From the NCBI GenBank assembly GCA_018647945.1, contig JABGSE010000018.1:1-50638 (forward strand): a stretch of DNA of 50,638 nucleotides. Direction: 5' to 3'. A model generated the notes under the pieces. The model was given only the letters and a program-made list of their open reading frames with translations. It searched no databases and had not been told where the DNA came from. The stretch comes from Flavobacteriales bacterium. GTDB lineage: Bacteria > Bacteroidota > Bacteroidia > Flavobacteriales > BACL11. The translations under genes were made by a program, and so were the position numbers. Each line of letters opens with the position of its first letter. Position 1 is the first letter of the stretch. Positions 17,782 to 26,772 of the stretch are shown one piece after another.

Positions 17782-18515
17782 TGGAGAAAACATTTTACGA
17801 TAGTACACCCTTTGAGTATGGATATTCTTCAAAAGAAGAAATCTTAGAAAACATGAATCCGAATCTTAAAAAAGTAATTGAGAAATCGGAAGGGAAAATA
17901 ATAACAGATATTGGGTGTGGTTGCGGAAGAAATCTAATATATGCTTCCAAGTATGCTTCTAAATTAATTGGAGTAGATTTAAGTAAACAATCTTTAGAAT
18001 TTGCTAAGAATTTTATACAATCGGATAATTTGAAATTAGTACTTGGTAATAACTTAGAAATTCCATTAGATTCTGATTTTTCAGACTTAGTTGTTAGTGA
18101 TGGAGTAGTACATCATACTGGGGATACGGTTGGAGCTTTTAAGGAATGTGTAAGGGTTTTAAAGCCAAATGGATTATTGTACTTAGCAATTTACAAAAAG
18201 TACAGATATTATCCTTTTTTGTATAAATACGTTGGTGCTTTTTTACGAATTTTAAATAAAACTAAAGTTGGTAATTTTATTATGGAAAATACTTTTGTAC
18301 TTTTACATTTTTTAATGTACAGAATATTCAGAAAACAAAAGTTAAGTTTGCAAGAAACAAGAAATATATTTTACGATTATTTTATTACGCCAGTAGCAAC
18401 CTTTCAATCTAAAAAGGATGTTCAGGTTTGGATAGATAATAATAATTGCAGTTTAGAAAAATATGATAGAACAAATGGTAATTGCCATGTCTTTATAATA
18501 AAGAAAGGTGAATAA
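17781..18515 (+). CDS. Class I SAM-dependent methyltransferase
   Basis: A 244-residue methyltransferase with the SAM-binding motif ITDIGCGCGRNLIYA (D43-G49 core), LIGVDLSKQSLEFAKNF as motif II, SDLVVSDGVVHHTGD as the acidic post-II region and VRVLKPNGLLYLAIYKK as motif III, all as in the Methyltransf_11 group. The substrate could be a sugar hydroxyl or carboxyl in the repeat unit, judged only from the operon. About 20 hydrophobic and basic residues in the middle (YYPFLYKYVGAFLRIL, then VLLHFLMYRIF) suggest membrane association near the lipid-linked substrate. It overlaps the following GT2 gene by eight bases. Confidence 0.82.
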   Translation: MEKTFYDSTPFEYGYSSKEEILENMNPNLKKVIEKSEGKIITDIGCGCGRNLIYASKYASKLIGVDLSKQSLEFAKNFIQSDNLKLVLGNNLEIPLDSDFSDLVVSDGVVHHTGDTVGAFKECVRVLKPNGLLYLAIYKKYRYYPFLYKYVGAFLRILNKTKVGNFIMENTFVLLHFLMYRIFRKQKLSLQETRNIFYDYFITPVATFQSKKDVQVWIDNNNCSLEKYDRTNGNCHVFIIKKGE

Positions 18516-19284
18516 AAATCCAAAAATATCAATAATCACAGTTACATTTAATGGTGAAGAAACGATTAAAGAAACAATAGAAAGTGTGTTTTCTCAGGAT
18601 TATAATAATGTAGAACATATAATTATTGATGGAAAATCTACGGATGGAACAATTGATATTATCAAGTCTTATGGAGATAAGATATCATACTTTATATCAG
18701 AGCAAGATGATGGAATTTATGATGCAATGAACAAAGGAATCAGAGCAGCTACAGGTGATGTAATTGGAGTTTTAAATTCTGATGATTTTTATCCTTGCAA
18801 TCATATTATTTCAGATGTAGTTAAAAAATTTAATGATCATGACACAGATTCTGTTTATGGGGACTTGGTTTATGTGGATGATGAACAGACAGATAAAGTA
18901 ACAAGATATTGGCAGTCAAAACATTTTTCCATGGCTAAAATCAGGAAAGGATGGACACTTCCTCACCCTACTTTTTTTGTAAAAAAGAAAGTTTATGATG
19001 AATTTGGACTGTACTCTATTCGTTTGAAAAGTGCTGCAGATTATGAAATGATTATAAGGTTATTATATAAAAATAAAATATCTGTAAGTTATTTACCAAA
19101 AATACTAGTAAAAATGAGAATTGGAGGAATAAGTAATTACTCTATTTGGAATAGGTTAAGAGGTAATAATGAGGACTATATTGCTTGGAAAATGAATGGA
19201 TTTTATCCTCCTTTATTTATAAGGATAATAAAACCATTATCTAAATTAAGTCAGTTTTTTAAGAGACCGAACAATGATGCGTAA
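18508..19284 (+). CDS. GT2-family glycosyltransferase
   Basis: A 258-residue GT-A fold enzyme starting at GTG 18508. It has the GT2 opening ISIITVTFNGEETIKETIES, IIIDGKSTDGTID, SEQDDGIYDAMNKGI and the DXD-like VLNSDDF (residues 88-94), then GWTLPHPTFFVKK and SAADYEMIIRLL near the catalytic base region. It belongs to the WcaA/EpsE-like soluble group and probably adds an early residue of the repeat unit. The start lies inside the methyltransferase end (8 bases) and the end overlaps the fucose synthase start by 11 bases. The gene neighbour suggests, but does not prove, that it uses GDP-fucose. Confidence 0.88.
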   Translation: MNKNPKISIITVTFNGEETIKETIESVFSQDYNNVEHIIIDGKSTDGTIDIIKSYGDKISYFISEQDDGIYDAMNKGIRAATGDVIGVLNSDDFYPCNHIISDVVKKFNDHDTDSVYGDLVYVDDEQTDKVTRYWQSKHFSMAKIRKGWTLPHPTFFVKKKVYDEFGLYSIRLKSAADYEMIIRLLYKNKISVSYLPKILVKMRIGGISNYSIWNRLRGNNEDYIAWKMNGFYPPLFIRIIKPLSKLSQFFKRPNNDA

Positions 19285-20215
19285 AAACTCTAAAATATAC
19301 ATATCAGGTCATAACGGAATGGTAGGGTCCTCTATTTTCAGATTGTTTAAATCAGAAGGGTTTGATAATATAGTTGTAAGGTCTTCTTCACAATTAGATT
19401 TAAGAAATCAGATAGAAGTAAAAGATTTTTTTGATCTGGAAAAACCGGAATATGTATTTATGGCAGCTGCAAAAGTAGGTGGTATCTTAGCTAATGATAC
19501 TTACAAGGCAGAGTTTCTGTACGATAATATGATGATTCAAAATAATGTAATTCATCAATCGTATAAAAGTGGAGTAAAAAAACTATTATTTTTAGGAAGC
19601 TCGTGTATTTATCCTAAATTAGCTTCTCAACCTTTAAAAGAAGAATATTTACTTACAGGTTTATTAGAGTCTACTAATGAACCTTATGCAATTGCAAAAA
19701 TATCTGGGATAAAAATGTGCGAGTTTTATAGAATGCAATATGGATGTAATTTTATATCTGCTATGCCAACAAATTTATATGGTCCTAATGACAACTATAA
19801 CTTACAAACCTCTCATTTAGTTCCAGCTTTATTGAGAAAGTTTTATGAAGCAAAACAAAATAATTCAGCTTCAGTGGAAGTGTGGGGAGACGGAACTCCT
19901 TTACGTGAATTTTTACATGTTAACGATTGTGCAGATGCATGTTTTTTTCTGATGGAAAATTACAATGATTCTTCTTTTGTTAATGTAGGAACAGGAGTAG
20001 AACATAGTATTTTTCAAGTAGCAGAAATAATAAAAGAGAAAGTAGAATTTGAGGGTGATATATTTTTTAATAAAACTTACCCAAATGGTACTCCCCGAAA
20101 ATTAATGGATGTAAATAGAGTTAATAATTTAGGATGGAAGCATAAAATTTCTTTTGAAAAAGGAATTGAAATGATATTGGAAAATATTGAATCAGAATTA
20201 GAAAAATATCATTAG
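19274..20215 (+). CDS. fcl: GDP-L-fucose synthase
   Basis: This short-chain dehydrogenase/reductase epimerises and reduces GDP-4-keto-6-deoxymannose to GDP-L-fucose with NADPH. The 313-residue protein has the Rossmann motif GHNGMVGSSI (residues 12-21), SSCIYPKLASQPLKEE as the family-specific loop, the catalytic YxxxK as YAIAK (138-142), MPTNLYGPNDNYN and LREFLHVNDCADAC. All are hallmarks of Fcl/WcaG. The partner GDP-mannose 4,6-dehydratase (gmd) is not in the window, so it must be encoded elsewhere. The start could be either of two adjacent ATGs (19274 or 19277). The end is followed by two bases and then the next gene. Confidence 0.93.
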   Translation: MMRKNSKIYISGHNGMVGSSIFRLFKSEGFDNIVVRSSSQLDLRNQIEVKDFFDLEKPEYVFMAAAKVGGILANDTYKAEFLYDNMMIQNNVIHQSYKSGVKKLLFLGSSCIYPKLASQPLKEEYLLTGLLESTNEPYAIAKISGIKMCEFYRMQYGCNFISAMPTNLYGPNDNYNLQTSHLVPALLRKFYEAKQNNSASVEVWGDGTPLREFLHVNDCADACFFLMENYNDSSFVNVGTGVEHSIFQVAEIIKEKVEFEGDIFFNKTYPNGTPRKLMDVNRVNNLGWKHKISFEKGIEMILENIESELEKYH

Positions 20216-20217
20216 AG

Positions 20218-20781
20218 TTGAAGGTTTTAATTATTGATAATTTTGATTCATTCACCTATAATCTCCATCATTATGTTTCTCAGTTTGCGATTAAATGTGA
20301 TGTGGTAAGAAATGATAATCTGGAGAATATAAATATTTCAGATTACAATAAAATAATTTTATCACCCGGACCATCTTTACCATCCGACCACACAAATATT
20401 TTTAATTTCTTAAAACAAAATTACAAAACAATATCTATTTTGGGAATATGTTTAGGACATCAAGCAATTGCAGAATTTTTTGGAGCCAAACTTAAAAATC
20501 TTAAAAAAGTAAAGCACGGAATTACTTCTGAAAATAATGTTCTTTCAGAGGATGTTTTGTTTAAAAATTTACCTAAAAAATTCACAATTGGTCACTACCA
20601 TTCTTGGGTGGTGGATAAGAGTACATTACCAACTTGTTTAGAAATTACTTCCGAAAATGAAGCAGGATTGATAATGTCTATTTCTCATAAAGAATATGAT
20701 TTAAAAGGTATTCAATTTCATCCAGAATCTGTATTAACAGATAAAGGAATTACCATAATAAAAAATTGGATTGAATCTTAA
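20218..20781 (+). CDS. Class I glutamine amidotransferase, PabA/TrpG-like
   Basis: A 187-residue glutaminase subunit of the type that supplies ammonia to aminodeoxychorismate or anthranilate synthase. It has VLIIDNFDSFTYNLHHY at the start, the oxyanion PGP (50-52), the nucleophile C78 in ILGICLGHQAI, HSWVV and the catalytic H169/E171 in GIQFHPESV. The only start that keeps the family N-terminus is a TTG at 20218, two bases after the fucose synthase stop. No synthase subunit (PabB/TrpE) is near, so it is either a stand-alone folate or tryptophan gene riding at the end of the operon or a subunit for another amidation. It converges on lptD with a four-base overlap. Confidence 0.85.
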   Translation: MKVLIIDNFDSFTYNLHHYVSQFAIKCDVVRNDNLENINISDYNKIILSPGPSLPSDHTNIFNFLKQNYKTISILGICLGHQAIAEFFGAKLKNLKKVKHGITSENNVLSEDVLFKNLPKKFTIGHYHSWVVDKSTLPTCLEITSENEAGLIMSISHKEYDLKGIQFHPESVLTDKGITIIKNWIES

Positions 20782-23267
20782 TTAAAGTCAGGATTAATCC
20801 AATCCTTCTTTCTTTCTAGTTTTAAATCTTTTAACATTGGTGCTTTTACCCTAATTGTAAGGGTGTAACTTCTGTGAAATCCAGTTGGAATCCAATGGAA
20901 TAGCATTTCCCAACAGTGCAAATCTCTGTATAGATCCAATGATGTATAGGTAAATTCTTTATCTGTAAAATCGTATCCAGAATGGAACCCTATTTTCCAT
21001 TTTGGAGTAATTTTCAGGTTACCTGAAAAACTAATATTCTGATTGGAAATGGACTCTGCGGAAGATAAATGTCCTTTGTTAAATGAATAAGTATAATTCA
21101 TATTCAAATTCCAAGGGATATTATAGAAGTCTCGCGCTTCCTCTTCAACTTTAAGGGTATCTTTTACAGTTGATTTTTTAAAAGTCTTATCACTCAGGCT
21201 AAATCCAATAGAAGTATTTGAGTTTGTAAATCTAGCAAGTCGCTTGTTTTCAGAAAATTCAAAAGTATTTAACCTTCCATTATTTGTTTTTACATAAGGA
21301 TCAAAATTACTGCTAAATGTAATGTTTAGTGAATTGAAAAGTTTTGTTCTTAAATTTAAACTAATATTACTAAAATTTAAAGAGTCAGCAAATATGTTGT
21401 ATGATGAGTTTATGTTTAAACTTTCAATTAGTTTTATCTTTTTAATTGTCTCAGTTGTGTCTTTTTTAGTTCTTATTTTCATTCCAAAAATATTAGATAA
21501 ATTTAAGGTGATATTTCCAGATTCATTTTTTCGGGGACTGCCGTAAATTCCATTTTCAGTTATTGAATAAATTTCTGTATTTCCTAAACTATCAGATTGA
21601 ACCGATTTGTAAAATCCAAATTTTTCATCTGCAAAACTTGGATTGTAATTAAAAGATAAGTTAGGAGTTAAGACATGTCGAAAAGCAGCTATTTTTCCTT
21701 TTTTAAATTGAGCTATTCCATATATTTTGGTATTTATAGAACTAGATAGATTATATTCCCCACCTCTTGTAAATTTATCCAATGTGTCAGTTATTACTTC
21801 AGAGCCATTCCATGTTCTTTGTATTTGGGAAAGATACCACCTTTCAGAAAGATTGATATTTTGAGAAACCGTAAAATATTTAAACATTTTAAAAGAACTA
21901 CTTATAGGAATATTGTGTCTCATACCAGAATTAAATGAACTCAATGTGCTATTGTGAAATAAGAGAGAATCCGCTACAGAAAGTTCATTTTTAGTATTCA
22001 TATTGTATCTTATTCCTACTTTATGATACCAATATTTTTTTCCACTTTTTCCTAATTCTTTGAATGGAAAAATCCTGTTCATACTAAAATCAATATTTGG
22101 TAGGGTAAGGTTTACTTTCTGTGTTTTAGTATTTTGATTGTGACCTAAATTTGAAGAGATATTAAAGGGAGTTCCTTCCCATCTTTTACTTAGGTTTATG
22201 CTAGATGAAAAAGTATTTGTCAAATAATCTTTAGTGTTGCTAAAAGTATTGTTTTTATGATATGTGTTGCTTCCTGCATTTACATTTGCAGAAAAACTAA
22301 AAGTAGGATTTGCTTTTGGGTCTTGTCTATGGTTCCACCGAATAAAGAAGTCTTTTTGTTCACTATAATCAGGAAATCCTTTTTCACTATTTATTATCTT
22401 TCCCAAGTTTACTTTAAGATTTCCATTGTATTTGTACCTATTCTTGTATCTGAAATTTGTTTTAGTTCTCCAACTCCCTTTTGTGTAGATATCTCCTTTT
22501 ACACTAAAATCCATGTAGTCGTTTAAAGTAAAATAATATCCACCATCTTTTAAAAAGAAACCCAAATTTGCAGACTCCCCATAGGAAGGTATTAAAATTC
22601 CAGAACTCTCTTTACTTGTGTTTGGAAAAAATCCAAATGGAAGTAAAAGTGGAGCAGGGATGTTGAAAAAAGTAAGATATGCAGGGCCAGTTACAATTTG
22701 TTTTTTCGGCACAAGTTTAATTTTATTTGCCTTTATAGAGTAATGTGGTTTTTCTTTGTCACAAGTGGTGTATTGTCCTTTTTTCAGATACAAAACATTA
22801 TCCTCCATTTTTTTAACTTTCAATCCGTGTATGTATCCTTCTCCCTCTTTAGTAATAATTTTACTGACAATACATTTCTTACTTTTGAAATTATATAAAA
22901 TTTCAGTTGCTTTAAAGCTATCTTTTCCTTCAGTGAAAACCGGAAAACCAATAAACTCTCCAATACTATCAGTTGTGGGTTTTGCATTTATTGTGCTATT
23001 ATTCCAGTCTATTTCAATGTAATTTGCACTAATAGTTATGTCTCCATATATAATTTTTGCATTACCAAATAAGAGTATTTTTTTATTTTCTAAATCCTGA
23101 ATTATTGAGTCATTAGCATATCTTTCAATATGATATTCAATTATTTCTTCTTTGTTTACGTTAGATAAAGTGTCTTCAGTAATTTGCTGTGGTTTCGCCC
23201 AGGAATTATTAAAAATCCCTGTTAATAAGAAAATGAATAAGCTTACTATTATTATTTTAATATTCAA
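20778..23267 (-). CDS. lptD: LPS assembly outer-membrane protein LptD
   Basis: LptD inserts lipopolysaccharide into the outer leaflet of the outer membrane. The 829-residue protein has a signal peptide (residues 1-24, ending NNSWA), an OstA/LptA-like beta-jellyroll region from about 60 to 190 (GNAKIIYGDITISANYIEID), a conserved link KLVPKKQIVTGPAYLTFFNI, PAPLLLPFGFFPN and a large beta-barrel to the C-terminus. The ending, with LHCWEMLFHWIPTGF and VKAPMLKDLKLER, is characteristic of Bacteroidota LptD. The ATG at 23267 gives a good signal peptide. It points away from the amidase gene; the two 5' ends are only 43 bases apart. Together with kdsA it shows LPS production. Confidence 0.88.
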   Translation of the reverse strand: MNIKIIIVSLFIFLLTGIFNNSWAKPQQITEDTLSNVNKEEIIEYHIERYANDSIIQDLENKKILLFGNAKIIYGDITISANYIEIDWNNSTINAKPTTDSIGEFIGFPVFTEGKDSFKATEILYNFKSKKCIVSKIITKEGEGYIHGLKVKKMEDNVLYLKKGQYTTCDKEKPHYSIKANKIKLVPKKQIVTGPAYLTFFNIPAPLLLPFGFFPNTSKESSGILIPSYGESANLGFFLKDGGYYFTLNDYMDFSVKGDIYTKGSWRTKTNFRYKNRYKYNGNLKVNLGKIINSEKGFPDYSEQKDFFIRWNHRQDPKANPTFSFSANVNAGSNTYHKNNTFSNTKDYLTNTFSSSINLSKRWEGTPFNISSNLGHNQNTKTQKVNLTLPNIDFSMNRIFPFKELGKSGKKYWYHKVGIRYNMNTKNELSVADSLLFHNSTLSSFNSGMRHNIPISSSFKMFKYFTVSQNINLSERWYLSQIQRTWNGSEVITDTLDKFTRGGEYNLSSSINTKIYGIAQFKKGKIAAFRHVLTPNLSFNYNPSFADEKFGFYKSVQSDSLGNTEIYSITENGIYGSPRKNESGNITLNLSNIFGMKIRTKKDTTETIKKIKLIESLNINSSYNIFADSLNFSNISLNLRTKLFNSLNITFSSNFDPYVKTNNGRLNTFEFSENKRLARFTNSNTSIGFSLSDKTFKKSTVKDTLKVEEEARDFYNIPWNLNMNYTYSFNKGHLSSAESISNQNISFSGNLKITPKWKIGFHSGYDFTDKEFTYTSLDLYRDLHCWEMLFHWIPTGFHRSYTLTIRVKAPMLKDLKLERKKDWINPDFN

Positions 23268-23276
23268 TCTAAGTGT

Positions 23277-23284
23277 TATTTTTG
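23277..23284 (+). promoter_or_regulatory. Putative -7 promoter element for the amidase gene
   Basis: TATTTTTG matches the Bacteroidota -7 consensus TAnnTTTG exactly and lies 26 bases before the TTG chosen as amidase start. No clear TTTG -33 box is visible; the area 19-21 bases upstream reads TTTTA. The motif would be expected by chance in roughly one of some tens of such short AT-rich gaps, so support is moderate. Confidence 0.4.
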
Positions 23285-23310
23285 TGTGTAGAACTATTAT
23301 AAATTCTAGA

Positions 23311-24483
23311 TTGGCAAAACTAAGTAAAATCTATCATTCAATTAATCCAATTAGTAAACGCATTTTTTTGTGTTTTCTTCTAATTCCTTTATCCTTTAAT
23401 TTTTCATTTAGTCAGAATACAGAAAATAAGATTAAAACAATAGTGATTGACCCAGGACATGGAGGCAAGGATCCAGGAAATTTAGGGACTGGTAGATATA
23501 AGATAACAGAAAAACATATTGCTTTAGCTATTTCATTAAAATTAGGAGAATATATAAAATCAGCTTTTCCTGACATTAAAATTCTTTATACAAGAACTAC
23601 AAATGAAGAATTTCTAGAATTATGGGAAAGAACTCAGCTAGCGAATAATAATAATGCAGATTTATTTATTTCAGTTCATTGTGATGCTTTTACTAATTCT
23701 AACGCATATGGTGCTGGAGTATTTGTGATGGGTATGAGCAAGTTAAAAGCTAATATGGACATTGCAATGAAAGAGAATTCAGTAATCTATTTAGAAGATG
23801 ATTATCAACAGAACTATGATGGTTTTGATCCGAATACTCCAGAGAGTTATATTGTTTTTAGTTTAACTCAAAATACATATCTCGACCAGAGTTTAAAGAT
23901 AGCGGAAAAAGTAGAGCATGAGTTTGATACAAGAGCAAATAGGAAAAGTAGAGGGGTGAAACAAGCTCCCTTTTATGTTATTAGTAGGGCTAATATGCCA
24001 TCTATTCTAATTGAAGCCGGTTTTCTTACTAATCCAAAAGAAGAGGATTACCTTCATTCTAAAATAGGACAAGTTTATTTGTCATCTGCAATTTTTAGAG
24101 CTTTTAAATCCTATAAAGAAGAAATAGAAGGAATTGAAAGTTTATCAGACAATAAGGAAGATAATTTAATAGAAAAAAGAACGAAATTTCCTGAAGTAGA
24201 AAAGGATGTAGAAGAGGAAAATGAAGTAGTTTTTAAGATTCAGATAGGTACTTATTTAAAACCAATGGTTAACGATCCAATTTTTGATGGTTTAAAAGTA
24301 GAGGAAATAAAGGTAAATGGAACTTATAAATACCTTACATTTACATGCTCTAACAAATTGAAAGCAGATAAAGAAAAAATAAAATTAAGATCTGATGGTT
24401 TTTCAGGAGCGTTTATAATAGCATTTTATAATGGAAAACAGATAAGTGTAAAAGAAGCACTAGATTTGCAAAATAATAAATAA
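23311..24483 (+). CDS. N-acetylmuramoyl-L-alanine amidase (Amidase_3), secreted
   Basis: This zinc enzyme cuts the amide bond between muramic acid and the stem peptide of peptidoglycan. Its Amidase_3 domain shows VIDPGHGGKDPG (first Zn histidine), KITEKHIAL (Zn glutamate), SVHCDAF (second Zn histidine) and the catalytic glutamate in SILIEAGFLTN. A C-terminal region with acidic linker and VVFKIQIGTYLK looks like a SPOR-type or related sensor domain. I choose the TTG at 23311: it gives 390 residues with a basic N-region and a signal peptide ending FSFSQ, and starts after the putative promoter. An ATG at 23233 would run backwards through the lptD start and is unlikely. The MCE gene follows after 8 bases. 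Confidence 0.8.
   Translation: MAKLSKIYHSINPISKRIFLCFLLIPLSFNFSFSQNTENKIKTIVIDPGHGGKDPGNLGTGRYKITEKHIALAISLKLGEYIKSAFPDIKILYTRTTNEEFLELWERTQLANNNNADLFISVHCDAFTNSNAYGAGVFVMGMSKLKANMDIAMKENSVIYLEDDYQQNYDGFDPNTPESYIVFSLTQNTYLDQSLKIAEKVEHEFDTRANRKSRGVKQAPFYVISRANMPSILIEAGFLTNPKEEDYLHSKIGQVYLSSAIFRAFKSYKEEIEGIESLSDNKEDNLIEKRTKFPEVEKDVEEENEVVFKIQIGTYLKPMVNDPIFDGLKVEEIKVNGTYKYLTFTCSNKLKADKEKIKLRSDGFSGAFIIAFYNGKQISVKEALDLQNNK
23315..23322 (-). promoter_or_regulatory. Putative -7 promoter element for lptD
   Basis: Read on the minus strand the sequence is TAGTTTTG followed by CC, an exact TAnnTTTG match. It would place a transcript start near 23309 and give lptD a leader of about 40 bases. It lies inside the first codons of the amidase gene, so the two divergent promoters face each other across about 30 bases. 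Confidence 0.4.
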
Positions 24484-24491
24484 ATAAAATT

Positions 24492-25439
24492 ATGGGTAAA
24501 ATGTCAAAATCGGTTAAAGTTGGATTATTTTCCATTCTATCAATTTTTATATTATACTATGGTATTAGTTTTCTGAAAGGTATCAATTTGATGAGTAAAG
24601 GAAATACCTTTTATGCTTATTATGATGAGATTGGAGGTTTGGATGAAGGGAACACTATAATGATAAAAGGGTATCAAGTAGGACTTGTCAGACAAATTGA
24701 ATTTGATCAGAATAGTGAAAAAAAATTGAAGGTTATGATTAGTTTGGATAAACAAATTAACATACCAATTAATACTGTTGCTCGAATTGTAAATCAAGAT
24801 TTAATGGGTTCAAAAGGAATAACTTTAGTATTGGGTAATGCAGAGGAAATGGCTGTTTCTGGTTCTGAATTGATAGGAGAAATAGAAGGAAGTTTACAGC
24901 AGGAAGTAAATGCTCAGATTTTACCATTAAAGAACAAAGCGGAGGAACTAATTAGTTCTATTGACTCAGTGATGGTAGTGATCACCTCAGTATTAAATAA
25001 AGATGCAAGAGCAAGTTTAACAAAGTCGTTAATTAGTTTAGACAATACATTTAACACTCTGTCCAGTACAATGTTAACAGTAAATAATATTGTAAAAAAT
25101 AATGAGCAAAACTTAAATGAAATTGTATCCAATTTTAAAACAATATCATCTAGTTTTAGCGAGAGTAATGCGGAAATAAAAAATATTCTTTCAAATTTTT
25201 CTTCCTTATCCGATTCGTTAGCGAAAGCAGATATATTATCTACTTTGAATAATATTGATAACATCACCAAACAAATCAATAATAAAGAGGGGAGTTTAGG
25301 TTTATTGATAAACGATAAAGCATTATATAACAATTTACAAAAAGCGTCAAAAGAACTAGAACAACTTTTAGGAGATTTGAAAAATAATCCTGGAAAATAT
25401 GTTCAGTTTTCAGTATTTGGAGGAAAGGATAAAGATTAA
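24492..25439 (+). CDS. MCE-family (MlaD-like) lipid-transport protein
   Basis: A 315-residue inner-membrane anchored protein with one transmembrane helix (about residues 10-30: VGLFSILSIFILYYGISFL) and an MCE domain from about 39 to 115: FYAYYDEIGGLDEGNTIMIKGYQVGLVRQIEF and VARIVNQDLMGSKGITLVLG. The rest is a helical, probably coiled-coil region rich in S, N and T ending in a NNKEGSLGLLINDKALY segment often seen in bacterial MCE proteins. MCE proteins form rings that carry phospholipids between membranes. No MlaE/MlaF permease or ATPase is near. It follows the amidase by 8 bases and precedes the Fe-S gene by 16, so these are probably cotranscribed. Confidence 0.86.
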   Translation: MGKMSKSVKVGLFSILSIFILYYGISFLKGINLMSKGNTFYAYYDEIGGLDEGNTIMIKGYQVGLVRQIEFDQNSEKKLKVMISLDKQINIPINTVARIVNQDLMGSKGITLVLGNAEEMAVSGSELIGEIEGSLQQEVNAQILPLKNKAEELISSIDSVMVVITSVLNKDARASLTKSLISLDNTFNTLSSTMLTVNNIVKNNEQNLNEIVSNFKTISSSFSESNAEIKNILSNFSSLSDSLAKADILSTLNNIDNITKQINNKEGSLGLLINDKALYNNLQKASKELEQLLGDLKNNPGKYVQFSVFGGKDKD

Positions 25440-25455
25440 ATAATAAGCAAGATTA

Positions 25456-26772
25456 ATGGGGATATCTAACTTTGTTTTTTTAGGAATATTTATTGTTTTT
25501 ATTGGAGTTTTTATTTGGAATTTGAAAAAGATAATTTCTAATATTAAACTAGGGAGGGAGATTGATAGAAGCGATAATAAACCACTCCGATTAAGGAATA
25601 TGATTCGTGTTGCTTTGGGGCAGTCAAAAATGACCAGGCGACCTATTGCAGGGGTTTTACACATCATAGTATATTTGGGTTTTCTTATCATAAATATTGA
25701 GGTTATTGAAATTGTTGTTGATGGAATTTTTGGAACACACCGATTTCTTGCAACTATAATTCCGACCTCTTTGTATGATTTTCTGATTGCATCTTTTGAA
25801 GGATTAGCAATACTGGTTTTAGTAGCATGTTTAATTTTCCTTATTAGAAGAAATGTACTCCGTATTAAAAGATTTTGGTCAAAAGAAATGACTTCTTGGC
25901 CACGAACAGACGCTAACTTAATTCTGATATTTGAAATTTTATTGATGGGAGCATTTTTAACTATGAATGCAACAGATACATTATTGGTTTCTGCTGGAGC
26001 AGATCATTATTCAACCACATTTTCTAATCCGATAAGTCAGTTTTTACACCCACTTTTTAGTGGTATGGAACAGTCTTCACTTATTTTTTTAGAAAGATGT
26101 TTTTGGTGGTTTCATATTATAGGTATTTTAGGGTTTATGAACTATATTCTGATTTCAAAACACCTTCATATTTTCTTTGCCTTCCCGAGTACTTACTTTG
26201 CAAATATCAATCCTTTGGGTCAGTTTAATAATTTAGAATCTGTTACAAAAGAAGTTAAATTAATGATGGATCCAAATGCGGACCCATTTTCCGTTCCTAC
26301 TGAAGGAGCATCTTCTCCACCACAAACTTTTGGAGCAAAAGATGCAACTGATTTAAATTGGGTTCAACTTTTAAATGCTTATAGTTGTACTGAATGTGGA
26401 AGATGTACGGATAATTGTCCTGCAAATCAAACGGGTAAAGAGCTATCTCCAAGGAAAATATTGATGGACACAAGAGATAGAATTTCAGAAATAGGAGATA
26501 ACAAAAGAAAGGGAATTGATGATAATAAATCCCTTTTAGGAGATTATATTACAAAAGAGGAATTGTGGGCTTGTACTACTTGCAATGCTTGTACAGACTC
26601 TTGTCCTATGAATTTAGATCCTCTTTCAGTAATAATTGATTTAAGAAGATATTTGGTAATGGAACAATCGGCTGCACCAACTGAACTAAACATGATGTTT
26701 ACCAATGTGGAGAATAATGGGGCTCCTTGGCAATTCCCCGCTGCTGACAGATTAAAATGGAAAGATGAATAA
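25456..26772 (+). CDS. Membrane-bound (Fe-S) protein with NarI/HdrE-like helices and two 4Fe-4S motifs
   Basis: A 438-residue redox protein. The first 280 or so residues hold about five membrane helices with histidines in VLHIIVYLG and WWFHIIGILGFMNYILISKHLHIFF, which could bind b-type haem as in NarI/HdrE. The soluble C-terminal part has two ferredoxin-like motifs: CTECGRCTDNCP (Cys 311, 314, 317, 321) and CTTCNACTDSCPMNL (Cys 373, 376, 379, 383), as in HdrC/GlpC-type subunits. It probably passes electrons between the quinone pool and the CCG-type protein encoded at 27186. It overlaps the following HAD gene by eight bases. The electron donor and acceptor are unknown. Confidence 0.85.
   Translation: MGISNFVFLGIFIVFIGVFIWNLKKIISNIKLGREIDRSDNKPLRLRNMIRVALGQSKMTRRPIAGVLHIIVYLGFLIINIEVIEIVVDGIFGTHRFLATIIPTSLYDFLIASFEGLAILVLVACLIFLIRRNVLRIKRFWSKEMTSWPRTDANLILIFEILLMGAFLTMNATDTLLVSAGADHYSTTFSNPISQFLHPLFSGMEQSSLIFLERCFWWFHIIGILGFMNYILISKHLHIFFAFPSTYFANINPLGQFNNLESVTKEVKLMMDPNADPFSVPTEGASSPPQTFGAKDATDLNWVQLLNAYSCTECGRCTDNCPANQTGKELSPRKILMDTRDRISEIGDNKRKGIDDNKSLLGDYITKEELWACTTCNACTDSCPMNLDPLSVIIDLRRYLVMEQSAAPTELNMMFTNVENNGAPWQFPAADRLKWKDE

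Noticed and set aside
23152-23310. Earlier amidase starts (23152 or ATG 23233)
   Set aside because: These would run through the start of lptD and its signal peptide on the other strand and upstream of the likely promoter; the TTG at 23311 gives a normal signal peptide.
24914-25333. 139-codon minus-strand frame inside the MCE gene
   Set aside because: It mirrors the A/T-rich coiled-coil region of a clear MCE protein and has no own start context or motif.
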